Notes: generated from the sequence alone by a model not told the origin. A stretch of 32,273 nucleotides of DNA from Candidatus Pacearchaeota archaeon (GCA_002688015.1 NZBT01000015.1:1-32273); one strand, 5' to 3'. Positions 9,301 to 16,989 are shown, counted from the first letter of the stretch. Numbers and translations: made by a program.

Positions 9301-10544
9301 CATTTATTTATTCTACAAGCAGCACTTGAAAAAGTTCCCCCTCCTGCTTTTTCTGTTTGCTCCTCAACACAAATCTCATTTCTATAATCTGCACAAGCAT
9401 CTGTTCTTATTTCCCCATCTAAACAAGTTAATCTAAAATGTCTACTTCCTGGAGTATCTATACTTCTAAGTTTCCCTCCTGCTCCTTCATCAACTCCTAT
9501 TGCTCCTTGATAACCACACCAACTCTCCCCATTCTCTCTATCATTTCCTTCTGAATCTTCACATCTCAAATCTTTACAAACAAAGTCTTGTGTACTATCA
9601 TCTAATTTTTCGTTACTTGTCTTCGCTCCACAAGTGCTTCCTCCAAAATAATTACAATTTCCACATATCCCTTGATTCCTCAAGGGATTAGAATCCGTCC
9701 CCAAGGCACAACTATCTACTTTACTTAGAACAAATCCATCATTGAAACTTTGCACTTTATTTGCAGAATAAATATTTTCTCTGTTTCCACAAGAATCAAA
9801 CCAATAAATTTCTCCTCTTCCTTCAACACAATTACTACTTGATTGTGCTTCACATCTTGTTTCCAAATCAGGATTAGAACATAATCTCTCTAGATAAAAA
9901 TCTCCATTAGATTGTAAACACCCTGCTTTCGTCAAAAATCTACAATCATTTTGTTCCAAAGCATTACCCGATGTAAAGACACAAGCCCCTTCTTCTTGCG
10001 CATTTGCTAACAATAAACATGAAAGTTCATTCTGAACATCTTGTCTAAATTCTTCTTCTATTCCTAATAATCTCCCTTGCTTCTCACATTGTCCTTCTGT
10101 TCCAAATCTTGTTTCATCTCCTAAGATACAGCACCCTTCTCTACATTGAGGAATATTCTCAAAAGGATCATCAAACCATGTGTCTCCAGACCTTTCACAT
10201 TCAGCTCTTGTTGCCCCCGCAGTACAACTTCCCTCTCTAGAAGAATAACAAGTCCCTTCTTCACAAATGCTTGTTGCTTCTCTAGGAGCAGGGATACAAT
10301 TTGTTTGACATTGTTCAGCACATTCAGAAGCAGGATAACTTTGACAAATACTTCCATCATTACCTACTTCACAAGTATAAACTCCATTCTGTAAATCACT
10401 TGGTTCCAAAGCAGAAACAGTCTCTATTCCTCCAAATGCATCTCCTAATATATAAGAAAAGGAAAAACTAATACTAACCATCAAAAAGATTTCTAAAATA
10501 ACAATTCCTATTTTCTTCATCTTAAAGTCCTGCAGGAATAGCAC
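6333..10544 (-). CDS. Giant cysteine-rich surface protein, 1403 aa: signal/TM, Cys-rich ectodomain, Gly/Ala-rich hydrophobic region, TM, Cys-containing C-terminal domains
   Basis: Continuous ORF; N-terminal hydrophobic segment; internal TM AATIAIIAIIIIVVLLVVMKLLGV; no enzymatic motif recognised. Confidence 0.85.
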   Translation of the reverse strand: MLFLQDFKMKKIGIVILEIFLMVSISFSFSYILGDAFGGIETVSALEPSDLQNGVYTCEVGNDGSICQSYPASECAEQCQTNCIPAPREATSICEEGTCYSSREGSCTAGATRAECERSGDTWFDDPFENIPQCREGCCILGDETRFGTEGQCEKQGRLLGIEEEFRQDVQNELSCLLLANAQEEGACVFTSGNALEQNDCRFLTKAGCLQSNGDFYLERLCSNPDLETRCEAQSSSNCVEGRGEIYWFDSCGNRENIYSANKVQSFNDGFVLSKVDSCALGTDSNPLRNQGICGNCNYFGGSTCGAKTSNEKLDDSTQDFVCKDLRCEDSEGNDRENGESWCGYQGAIGVDEGAGGKLRSIDTPGSRHFRLTCLDGEIRTDACADYRNEICVEEQTEKAGGGTFSSAACRINKWQQCLEYNTEVTKEKRTQDERDDKCERNPDCFVKEINVDEGFKFNICAPKYPEGFDLDVEADSEAAESLCAFASQKCTVIYVKNSVGDWKCKANCDCEDSGFTQQMNDLCMSLGDCGASVNYQGELSESYRVKGSSKLGRSYLSKIEEYSDYENSPNDFAEVGDISDFYGTLGIPEGLGMAEYEGEGGSNIAGGTSKVTGLIGVSALVATHVVGVESVSVFASFLAGSSAGSAAVNPLSKIIGSLLGGEGGSAAALGANPAWTAAGGALAGAAAGAGAVSLLISLLGVGPGLTKAEASSLIGAGGVAGAVAGAAAAASAGSAASLSAIAAGTKGAIVGAGGATLSVGTAGPVAGIQVTAGAGGASITEAGGATYALAAGESVTATAGSTVTATAGSTITSTAGGVATVTEGAVAPAAAPAGGAGLSAATIAIIAIIIIVVLLVVMKLLGVGDTKKKTVQFTCQPWQAPDGGSSCSKCGQDGFPCSRYACDSLGKTCELVNEGTGEDVCINIAPDDVTAPSISPLDNVLTPGFEYADVSNDGFKIERIDESINEGCVSGSDNLVFGLELNEPGTCRFDVLHTDNFDEMEFDFGINRLLKKNHTQVYNVPNLESLGLPGYDPDRKVDHNLFTRCKDASGNENVREYTINFCVKPGRDLTAPHITSRFPETEWVNTTVSELNASIFTNEPAECKFSLADKDYDLMENEFDCQNDLEDRVLQGWGCEFNLDISEMEEPENRVYVKCKDQPWLIEDNGNGLSAIRVDEGEGNERIVELDERRERNTNTESYQYVIRRSQSGLIIDEILPVDESELRFGVAPGTVNVNVKTSGGVDGTSTCRYAIQSDTYLPLVGDTFVPGGISEHSVPLQLFNGNHLLYVECTDVGGNIASGYSEFSVVLDTQAPRVTRVYDRSGELVLITDESAECSYITGEDGGRANKCKFNFDGEGTTQMNGNEKIHTATFDDRGTYYIKCKDMFDNKPGDCNIVVRQGIA
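8113..8160 (-). repeat. Two-copy 24-bp in-frame tandem repeat in the Gly/Ala-rich region
   Basis: gtgctcccagcagtagcagttact / gtgctcccagcagtagcagtcaca; encodes GSTVTATA-type repeats. Confidence 0.75.
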
Positions 10545-11301
10545 ACCCCCTTATAGCAAGATTCATTTCCTTTTCTGTTTCCTTATCTTTTATCGAATAA
10601 ATTTTTGTTCCTTCATTTACCGTTGTTTTCTCAATATCAAACCTTTGATGTAAAACATTATACCCAACATACTCAAAATAACAATACTTTGCTTCTTCAC
10701 TTGATATCTCATTTCCTATAAGGGCAAGATCATACAAGGAATTGATTATCTCTATATCAAACTTATCAAACCTCTCCGTATTCCCTTGCTTTTCTATAAC
10801 AATTTTTCTATTAATTGTTAAAAAGATTCTATTAAAGGCAAAATCAATTTCATTATTCATCTCTCCAATAGTAATTGTCCCCCACCTACTCTCAACTTCT
10901 TCTTTCAACAAATCAAAACACACTCCTATCCTCTCTTCAGAATTTCTAATAACTTCTTCTTTCAAATCATTTAACAAACTAGGATGCTGACTCACACAAG
11001 GCCCATAATTCCCTTTATTCAAACACAAATAACTAATATTAATTCCATTATACATTATAGAATTTTTATCGTCGACAAATCCCCCATGAGGCAACATTAA
11101 ATCTACGGCGTCATTTACTGCATCCCGAGCACATTTTTCTATAAATCTGCTTGGAAAAAATTCATTCCCCTCTCCTATATCAATTTCGACTCCAGGTCTT
11201 TCAATTGAAAAGAATAAAATCATACTTCCAATTAAAGCAATTGCAATTATCACCCAAATCGTTATTGCTTGCCCTCTCCTTCCAATCTCACCTCTTATCA
11301 T
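10522..11301 (-). CDS. Single-pass membrane protein with prepilin-like hydrophobic N-terminus
   Basis: RRGQAITIWVIIAIALIGSMILFF; collinear with the 5501-6331 product (FxxxCxxDxxxxVD..GG, YLC, SxYDLxL); 23-nt overlap with the giant gene. Confidence 0.8.
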   Translation of the reverse strand: MIRGEIGRRGQAITIWVIIAIALIGSMILFFSIERPGVEIDIGEGNEFFPSRFIEKCARDAVNDAVDLMLPHGGFVDDKNSIMYNGINISYLCLNKGNYGPCVSQHPSLLNDLKEEVIRNSEERIGVCFDLLKEEVESRWGTITIGEMNNEIDFAFNRIFLTINRKIVIEKQGNTERFDKFDIEIINSLYDLALIGNEISSEEAKYCYFEYVGYNVLHQRFDIEKTTVNEGTKIYSIKDKETEKEMNLAIRGCAIPAGL

Positions 11302-11434
11302 TCTTTTCCTCCCAAAGCCGTTTTATCGCCTTTTCAATAGCATGGGATTTATTTCTAAAATCTTCATTTTCCATTAATTTATCAAGAACTTTGTCCGTTT
11401 CTTCATCTATTGTTGCTGAAATCCTTTTTTTCAT
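11288..11434 (-). CDS. Ribbon-helix-helix (CopG/Arc-type) DNA-binding protein, 48 aa
   Basis: Hand translation: MKKRISATIDEETDKVLDKLMENEDFRNKSHAIEKAIKRLWEEKNDKR*; beta-strand plus two helices as in RHH; overlaps the next gene by 14 nt; absent from ORF track (short). Confidence 0.85.
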   Translation of the reverse strand: MKKRISATIDEETDKVLDKLMENEDFRNKSHAIEKAIKRLWEEKNDKR

Positions 11435-11435
11435 C

Positions 11436-11502
11436 GTATTACGAAGTATTAACTTATCTTACTTAGTATTATTCATATTTAAACCTTCCGGTTATAGTAT
11501 TA
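11436..11502. promoter_or_regulatory. Promoter of the Cys-rich operon with four GTATTA repeats around TATA box (TTTAAATATG on minus)
   Basis: GTATTA at 11436, 11446, 11466 and 11497; TATA element at about 11474-11483 between copies 3 and 4. Confidence 0.55.
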
Positions 11503-11578
11503 TTTACACTAAGTAGCAACAGCCTTAAAATTAGTCTTAGTCCAAACAAAAATTCAGAGAATTATTGATAAAATAGAA

Positions 11579-12241
11579 TCAAATTTCTAAATCATAAGTC
11601 TTAACTTCTTCTTTACCGTCGATAGTTATCTTTCTAATTAACTTTCCCTTTCTAATTGACTTTTCTCTTACTTCTTCTGGCTTTGCGTCTTTTGGTATCT
11701 CCACATCACTTATTTCTAAGGTATGTTCAATTTCTACTTTCTTTGCATTATCAGCAGAAGAAACACCCCAAAAGAAAACATCCTTTACTTTATCCCAAAA
11801 CTTTAAATCCAAGTCAAGAGAGCAAAACTTATCATCAATTTTGTCTGCATTCTTTCCAGGTTTGGGTATGCTCTTCTTTATCTTTAAGATTATATCATCA
11901 GTTTTCACATCAACAAGATAAAAATAAGGATTCTCAAATTCTACCAAATCAGATTCAGTCACATCATAAACAAAACTAGCTCCTTTCTTTTTTCCATCCA
12001 AGTTTGGAATTTTATCAAGAGACATAACTTTCCCAGAAAACTTTAATTCTTTATCAAGTTCCCTAACAAATTCAACAAAATCATTCGCCCATTCAAAACT
12101 TCCCTTTATTTTCACTCTTTTTCCTTTATTATAACTAATTAGAAATCTCCTATCATAAGATCCCTTCCCAAATCTAAGAAAATATCTCTTTACACTTTCT
12201 ATATCTTTCCCATCAATTACTTTCTTCAAAAAACTATCCAT
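11579..12241 (-). CDS. Hypothetical protein
   Basis: 220-aa ORF, Lys/Asp-rich; upstream TATA-like TTTAAATAGGG; no family recognised. Confidence 0.7.
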   Translation of the reverse strand: MDSFLKKVIDGKDIESVKRYFLRFGKGSYDRRFLISYNKGKRVKIKGSFEWANDFVEFVRELDKELKFSGKVMSLDKIPNLDGKKKGASFVYDVTESDLVEFENPYFYLVDVKTDDIILKIKKSIPKPGKNADKIDDKFCSLDLDLKFWDKVKDVFFWGVSSADNAKKVEIEHTLEISDVEIPKDAKPEEVREKSIRKGKLIRKITIDGKEEVKTYDLEI

Positions 12242-12314
12242 CTTAACATTAAAAAAGGGCCCTATTTAAACTTTTTTTCAGCAGATTTAAATATGTTCTT
12301 TTCTCTTTATAATA

Positions 12315-13346
12315 ATGGAACTGAATGATAAAGATATAAAAAAATTAATCATTATAGGGATTATTCTACTATTAGCAGTTTTGGTATTTTACCTTATAAG
12401 ACCGATTGCATTAACAATTATAGGCGGTTTAATCTTAGCTTATATCTTTCTCCCGTTATATAAGAAAATAGACTGTGGATTAAATAAGCCTTGGCTTTCT
12501 GCAGCAATTGTTACAGCAATAGCAATCATTCTCCTTATACTCCCTCTTTGGTTTTTCATACCTGTAATAATGCAGCAATTGTTCCAAATGTTTTTGGCTT
12601 TCCAAAACTTAAATATTTCAAGTTTCATTACCTCTATTTTTCCAACAGCATCTGAGCAGTTCATAACTCAAACCTCATTAGCATTTGACAGTTTCGCAAG
12701 CAAATCAACAGCAGGAGCTTTAGGCTATCTAACAAATATCTTCTTGTCATTTCCTACAATTCTTTTACATGTCTTTTTAACAGGATTTGTTTTCTTTTTC
12801 TCATTAAGAGATGGCGGAAAACTGAGAACCTTTCTCTCTGAAATTTCTCCCTTTAATCCAAACCAAAACAAACAACTACATAACCAATTTAAATTAATAA
12901 CAGACTCAATAGTTTATGGACAAGTAGTAATAGGTATAGTCCAAGGTATAATCGCAGGTATTCTTTTACTTATCTTCAATGTTCCAAATCCTTTGGTATT
13001 AACTCTATTAGCAATAATTTTAGGAATAATTCCAGTTATAGGCCCTGGATTCATCTATATTCCTGTAACAATTTATCTCTTTGCAACAGGGCAAGAATTA
13101 ATGGGTGTCATCTATCTATTAGCAAACATAATTTTTGTAACCTTACTAGTAGAGAGCGTATTAAGAACATATATAATAGCAAAAAGATCTGAAAACCCAG
13201 CAATACTTCTATTTGTAGGAATGATTGGAGGATTATTTATCTTCGGTCCATTAGGATTAATCTTGGGCCCTCTAATTTTAGTTTACTTCATAACCTTTTT
13301 GAAAGCGTATAGAGAAAAAACAGTTGGAAGTGTTTTCAAGTCTTAA
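12315..13346 (+). CDS. AI-2E family transporter (UPF0118-type permease)
   Basis: 343 aa, about 8 TM segments; 'YGQVVIGIVQGIIAGILL' and 'ILGIIPVIGPGFIYIPVTIYL' are characteristic. Confidence 0.9.
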   Translation: MELNDKDIKKLIIIGIILLLAVLVFYLIRPIALTIIGGLILAYIFLPLYKKIDCGLNKPWLSAAIVTAIAIILLILPLWFFIPVIMQQLFQMFLAFQNLNISSFITSIFPTASEQFITQTSLAFDSFASKSTAGALGYLTNIFLSFPTILLHVFLTGFVFFFSLRDGGKLRTFLSEISPFNPNQNKQLHNQFKLITDSIVYGQVVIGIVQGIIAGILLLIFNVPNPLVLTLLAIILGIIPVIGPGFIYIPVTIYLFATGQELMGVIYLLANIIFVTLLVESVLRTYIIAKRSENPAILLFVGMIGGLFIFGPLGLILGPLILVYFITFLKAYREKTVGSVFKS

Positions 13347-13384
13347 CTAATTAAATTTATATATCTCTCCCATGTTCAAAATCG

Positions 13385-13687
13385 ATGAATGAAATTGTAT
13401 CTTACATTAAGAAGAATTTAAAAAAAGGATATACAAAAGAGTCTCTTAGATTCGCTTTATTAAATCAAAATTTCTCTAAGTATGAGATAGAGCGCGCTCT
13501 CAAAAAGGTTGATTCAGATCTTGCCTCACAAGCCCCAATTCTTAAAACAAAACCCAAAATTTCTTACGAATCTTATCCTATTCAAGACGATTCAGAATCA
13601 GGAGAAATAGAAAACACAAACGGAAAAGTCAGAATAAAAACAGAAAAACATCATTCTTCTTTCTGGAAAGAATTGTTTGGATTTTAA
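13385..13687 (+). CDS. Hypothetical small protein
   Basis: 100-aa ORF; N-terminal helical 'IVSYIKKNLKKGYTKESLRFALLNQNFSKYEIERALKKV'. Confidence 0.7.
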   Translation: MNEIVSYIKKNLKKGYTKESLRFALLNQNFSKYEIERALKKVDSDLASQAPILKTKPKISYESYPIQDDSESGEIENTNGKVRIKTEKHHSSFWKELFGF

Positions 13688-13690
13688 CAA

Positions 13691-13912
13691 AGCGCCAAGG
13701 ACAGGATTACCTGAGTGAAAACCTCACGAGGGTTGCAGCGGACTTCTTGTCTGCTAGCACTTCGAATCCTAAACGCCAAGGACAGGATTCGAACCTGTGC
13801 TCCCGTGAGGGAATCGGTTTTCAAGACCGACGCGTTAGACCGCTCCGCCACCTTGGCTTTCTTACCATATGGAAAGATGAGGTACTGAGACTTTAGTCTC
13901 TCCACCTTGGCT
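13691..13912 (-). repeat. Copies of the tRNA-Ser termini flanking the intact gene
   Basis: cgccaaggacaggatt (tRNA 3' end) recurs left of the gene at about 13691-13706; ccaccttggctt (tRNA 5' end) recurs right of it at about 13901-13912. Confidence 0.8.
13774..13857 (-). tRNA. tRNA-Ser (anticodon UGA)
   Basis: Reverse complement GCCAAGGTGGCGGAGCGGTCTAACGCGTCGGTCTTGAAAACCGATTCCCTCACGGGAGCACAGGTTCGAATCCTGTCCTTGGCG folds as class II tRNA; 7-bp acceptor GCCAAGG/CCTTGGC, anticodon loop CTTGAAA, long variable arm. Confidence 0.95.
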
Positions 13913-13943
13913 TAACATTCTAACCGATTTTACCCTTTTAAAT

Positions 13944-14711
13944 CTAGCCCTTACCTCTTATCAAAGGAACTAAGTTATCAAAATAAAAATCCCTCGCTGA
14001 GACATTAGCATTTCTTTTCATAATCTCGCTATATAATCTCTCAGGTATAACTCTATTTCTATATAAATAAGAAGAATTAGATAACGCTAAAGATGCAACA
14101 ATTTTTCTTATTCCAATCTGATCTCCATTACTCTCCCAAGAAGAAAGTTCTACTAAATCCTGTTGCATGTTTTCTCCCATTTTCTTGATAGCATCAAGGT
14201 CTCCTCTCAAATAAGCATCTTCAAAAAATCTATGTTTTAAAAGAAATCTATTTGAAGGATCTTTAGATTGAACTCTAGAGACTATAACTCTCTTACTCAT
14301 TTTTCTAGGATCTCCAATAAAATCAACACCGCTTGGAAATTTATATTTTAATATATCAGCAACAGCCAATTCAACCAAAGATTCTTCAATTAAATGGTGA
14401 TATAAATCAAGTTTATCTCCATTAAATACCATATTTCTACTTCCCAAAACCCAATGTGTTCCTTCATGTAAAACGAAAGCCTCATGACATCTCTCAGGAA
14501 GATGAACTTCCCCAGTTGGAAAATCAACAAAACCCACAGCATAGGGGCACTCATTATGTTCTTGATGTGACAATTCAAAATCATAATTTTGTGATTTAAC
14601 TCCAAGTAACCTCTCAATTCTATTTACAGAATGAAGAAAGACATTTCTATTTACATTTACTTCCTTTCCATCTTCATACAGATCTTCAATTCTAATCTTT
14701 CCATCTTCCAT
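13944..14711 (-). CDS. Hypothetical protein, putative zincin-like metallopeptidase
   Basis: 255 aa; HExxH in 'AFVLHEGTHWVLGSR' followed by Glu-rich helix 'HHLIEESLVELAVADIL'. Confidence 0.6.
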   Translation of the reverse strand: MEDGKIRIEDLYEDGKEVNVNRNVFLHSVNRIERLLGVKSQNYDFELSHQEHNECPYAVGFVDFPTGEVHLPERCHEAFVLHEGTHWVLGSRNMVFNGDKLDLYHHLIEESLVELAVADILKYKFPSGVDFIGDPRKMSKRVIVSRVQSKDPSNRFLLKHRFFEDAYLRGDLDAIKKMGENMQQDLVELSSWESNGDQIGIRKIVASLALSNSSYLYRNRVIPERLYSEIMKRNANVSARDFYFDNLVPLIRGKG

Positions 14712-14802
14712 GAAATTTCTTCAAGAAACTAGGTTTTAAACCTTTCTAAATTTACCACTAAAAACTAGGTAATTCTCTTCAGATATTAAACAATAAAAAA
14801 AT

Positions 14803-15108
14803 TTATCCGAAAAGACTTGCTAAACCAGCTGCGCTTTCCGCAGGCTTCTCTTCTTCTTCCTTTTCTTCTGCTTTCGCTTCTCCGCCTTCAGCTCCTCCAC
14901 TTGCTCCAGCAGCAGGGGCAGCACTAGCAACAGCACTTGCATTTGACAATTCAGCTTCAATATCAACATCTTTCAAAGCTGCAAGTAAAGTTTTGATCTT
15001 AGCTTCGTCAACTTCAGCTCCAGTAGCACTTATGACCTTTTTCAAACTTTCCTCGTTCACTGTTTGTCCTAACTTATGCAAAAGCAAAGCTCCATATACA
15101 TATTCCAT
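14803..15108 (-). CDS. rpl12: Large-subunit ribosomal protein P1 (L12e, stalk)
   Basis: MEYVYGALLLHKLGQTVNEESLKKVISATG; acidic tail ending GLASLFG. Confidence 0.95.
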   Translation of the reverse strand: MEYVYGALLLHKLGQTVNEESLKKVISATGAEVDEAKIKTLLAALKDVDIEAELSNASAVASAAPAAGASGGAEGGEAKAEEKEEEEKPAESAAGLASLFG

Positions 15109-16052
15109 TATTCAGTTCCTCCCTTATCATCGTTATCATTTTTCCCCTCTTTCTTTTCCTCAACAGTCTTTTCTTCTTTTACTTCTTCCTTTTTCTCTTC
15201 CTCAACTTTCTCTTCCTTCTTTTCTTCCTCAACAGGCTTCTCTTCTGTTCCAATTAACTTCTCTAGGGCTTGTGCTTCCGCCCCAGCTTTAGCAATAAAG
15301 AATCCAACATTATTCAAATTAACATATCCTAAACTAACACTGAGGTTAAGGCTCTTCCCAATAGCTTCTCTTAGTGCATCTAATGTTCCTTCCTTATCTA
15401 TCTTAATATCAAAATAAGTTGTATCATCACTAGAACTATAAGCCGCAATAGGCTCAAAACCAACTTTCATTGGCGTGATTCCCAACTTTCCTAAAACACT
15501 CACAACATTTCCATCGATCTTTTCACCAGCTTTAACAATTGTGTGTGCTTTCTTAATTGCTAACTTACCATTTTCAACAGCAACTTTAAGGCCTGCTCCA
15601 GAAAGTTCAGAAATCGCAGGCCCTGGCATCAATTCTGTTGGTCCTGGTTCTACATTAATATCTTCAGGAGCAATATCTCCTGCTTTTGCTCTAGCAGGAC
15701 TTTGATTTTCTGTCAATAAACCAGAAAGTTCAAATGCATCTAAATTAGAAAAGAAAATAACAATATCTGCTCCAACTTTTTCTTTTATATTCTGTAAAGC
15801 CCCTTTCTCAATGCTCTCTATTGCTCTTAAAAATAAACTCTTTTTAACAACCATCATTTCAGCTTGCTCTCTTAACTTTTTCTTTATCAAATGAAACTGA
15901 CTTCCTGGAATTCCTTTAGATGATGCAATTAAAACAGTCTTGCTCTCTTTTATCTTATTTGTTAAATCAGAAACAAGTTTCTTCTTATATTCTGGAACAC
16001 TAGAAATTTTCTTCTCATCCTTATTCTCTACTTTTTCTTCCTTCTTAGCCAT
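15108..16052 (-). CDS. rplP0: Large-subunit ribosomal protein P0 (L10e, stalk base)
   Basis: SKGIPGSQFHLIKKKLR...MVVKKSLFLRAI, VEPGPTELMPGPAISELSGAGLKV; start/stop overlap with P1. Confidence 0.95.
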   Translation of the reverse strand: MAKKEEKVENKDEKKISSVPEYKKKLVSDLTNKIKESKTVLIASSKGIPGSQFHLIKKKLREQAEMMVVKKSLFLRAIESIEKGALQNIKEKVGADIVIFFSNLDAFELSGLLTENQSPARAKAGDIAPEDINVEPGPTELMPGPAISELSGAGLKVAVENGKLAIKKAHTIVKAGEKIDGNVVSVLGKLGITPMKVGFEPIAAYSSSDDTTYFDIKIDKEGTLDALREAIGKSLNLSVSLGYVNLNNVGFFIAKAGAEAQALEKLIGTEEKPVEEEKKEEKVEEEKKEEVKEEKTVEEKKEGKNDNDDKGGTE

Positions 16053-16053
16053 T

Positions 16054-16671
16054 TTATTTAATCTCCACCTTAATCGGTTTACTCATAGTTAATTTAACCA
16101 TAACGTTCTTTAGATTATCTCTTTTAGCAGGAAGAGTTTTAACGATCCCTTCATAAATTTTTTGAATATTTTCCATAATCTCTTCATCTTTCATACTCTG
16201 TTTCCCCACAGCAACCTTGACACTTGCTTCTTTAGCTCTTATCTTCAAACTCTTTTCTATTCTATCGAGAACTTCTTTAATCTCTGCATCTCCAACTTTT
16301 CCTAATATTCCAAGTTGAGGACTTGGCATTTTTCCAGCAGGCCCAAGCACTTTTCCAAAATTCGTAGCTACTTTTGGCATTAATCCTGCTTCCGCTATAA
16401 AGAAATCATATTTCTTAACAATATTTTTCAGAGCAGTTTTCTCTCCGTACTTCTTAAATTCAGGCTCTGTAATTGTATCAACCAATTTACTCTTTTCCTT
16501 AAAGAAAGCAGCAACTTTCTTTTCTTTAATCTTGTTAGGTAAATTAATAACAATATTAACAGCGTCCTTTCTCAAATCAACTCCTTTAAAATTCACAATC
16601 AAGTCTACAGTTTGATCAAATTTTCTTTCTTTATCTGCTCTCAAAGTTTCAAGTGCTTTCTTCAGTTCCAT
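16054..16671 (-). CDS. rpl1: Large-subunit ribosomal protein L1
   Basis: 205 aa; 'GLMPKVATNFGKVLGPAGKMPSPQLGIL' L1 signature. Confidence 0.95.
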   Translation of the reverse strand: MELKKALETLRADKERKFDQTVDLIVNFKGVDLRKDAVNIVINLPNKIKEKKVAAFFKEKSKLVDTITEPEFKKYGEKTALKNIVKKYDFFIAEAGLMPKVATNFGKVLGPAGKMPSPQLGILGKVGDAEIKEVLDRIEKSLKIRAKEASVKVAVGKQSMKDEEIMENIQKIYEGIVKTLPAKRDNLKNVMVKLTMSKPIKVEIK

Positions 16672-16676
16672 TTGTG

Positions 16677-16727
16677 CCTCCTACATTAGGCCAGAAAGTC
16701 CATAGAACATATGACTTCTGGATGTAG
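16677..16727 (-). promoter_or_regulatory. Structured 5' leader of the L1-P0-P1 operon with stem-loop abutting the Shine-Dalgarno
   Basis: Minus-strand CTACATCCAGAAGTCATATGTTCTATGGACTTTCTGGCCTAATGTAG, then GAGGCACAAATG; pairs CTACAT/ATGTAG and CCAGAAGTC/GACTTTCTGG. Confidence 0.6.
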
Positions 16728-16770
16728 TTAATCGACAATATTCTTCAGAAAAAGGGTTATTTAAACTTTA

Positions 16771-16965
16771 TCATCCAAATAATCTTCCGATAACTTTCAT
16801 CAAATCTGAAATAGCAAAACCAATTGCTCCAATAATTAAAACTCCAAGAGCAGATACCTTTGCAATTGTACTAAACTCTACTTGACTCGGCTTTTTCAAT
16901 AAGTGCCAAACCCTCTTACTCTGTACAAAAAAACTTCCTAACTTTTGTCCAATTCCCATACTCAC
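16771..16965 (-). CDS. secE: Preprotein translocase subunit SecE (Sec61 gamma)
   Basis: 64 aa; 'QSKRVWHLLKKPSQVEFSTIAKVSALGVLIIGAIGFAISDLM'. Confidence 0.9.
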   Translation of the reverse strand: MSMGIGQKLGSFFVQSKRVWHLLKKPSQVEFSTIAKVSALGVLIIGAIGFAISDLMKVIGRLFG

Positions 16966-16989
16966 TTTAGAAAAAACCTCTTTAAAAAA

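Noticed and set aside
5501-11301. The two single-TM proteins as true type IV pilins
   Set aside because: They have a G-Q-hydrophobic N-terminus, but no conserved Glu at +5 and no prepilin peptidase or assembly ATPase in the window; described only as prepilin-like.
13684-13905. 73-aa minus-strand ORF
   Set aside because: It runs through the intact tRNA-Ser gene and its flanking tRNA fragments, so it is not a credible CDS.
15076-15417. Plus-strand Ser/Phe-rich ORFs opposite the P0 tail
   Set aside because: Antisense of the Lys/Glu-rich repeats of ribosomal protein P0.
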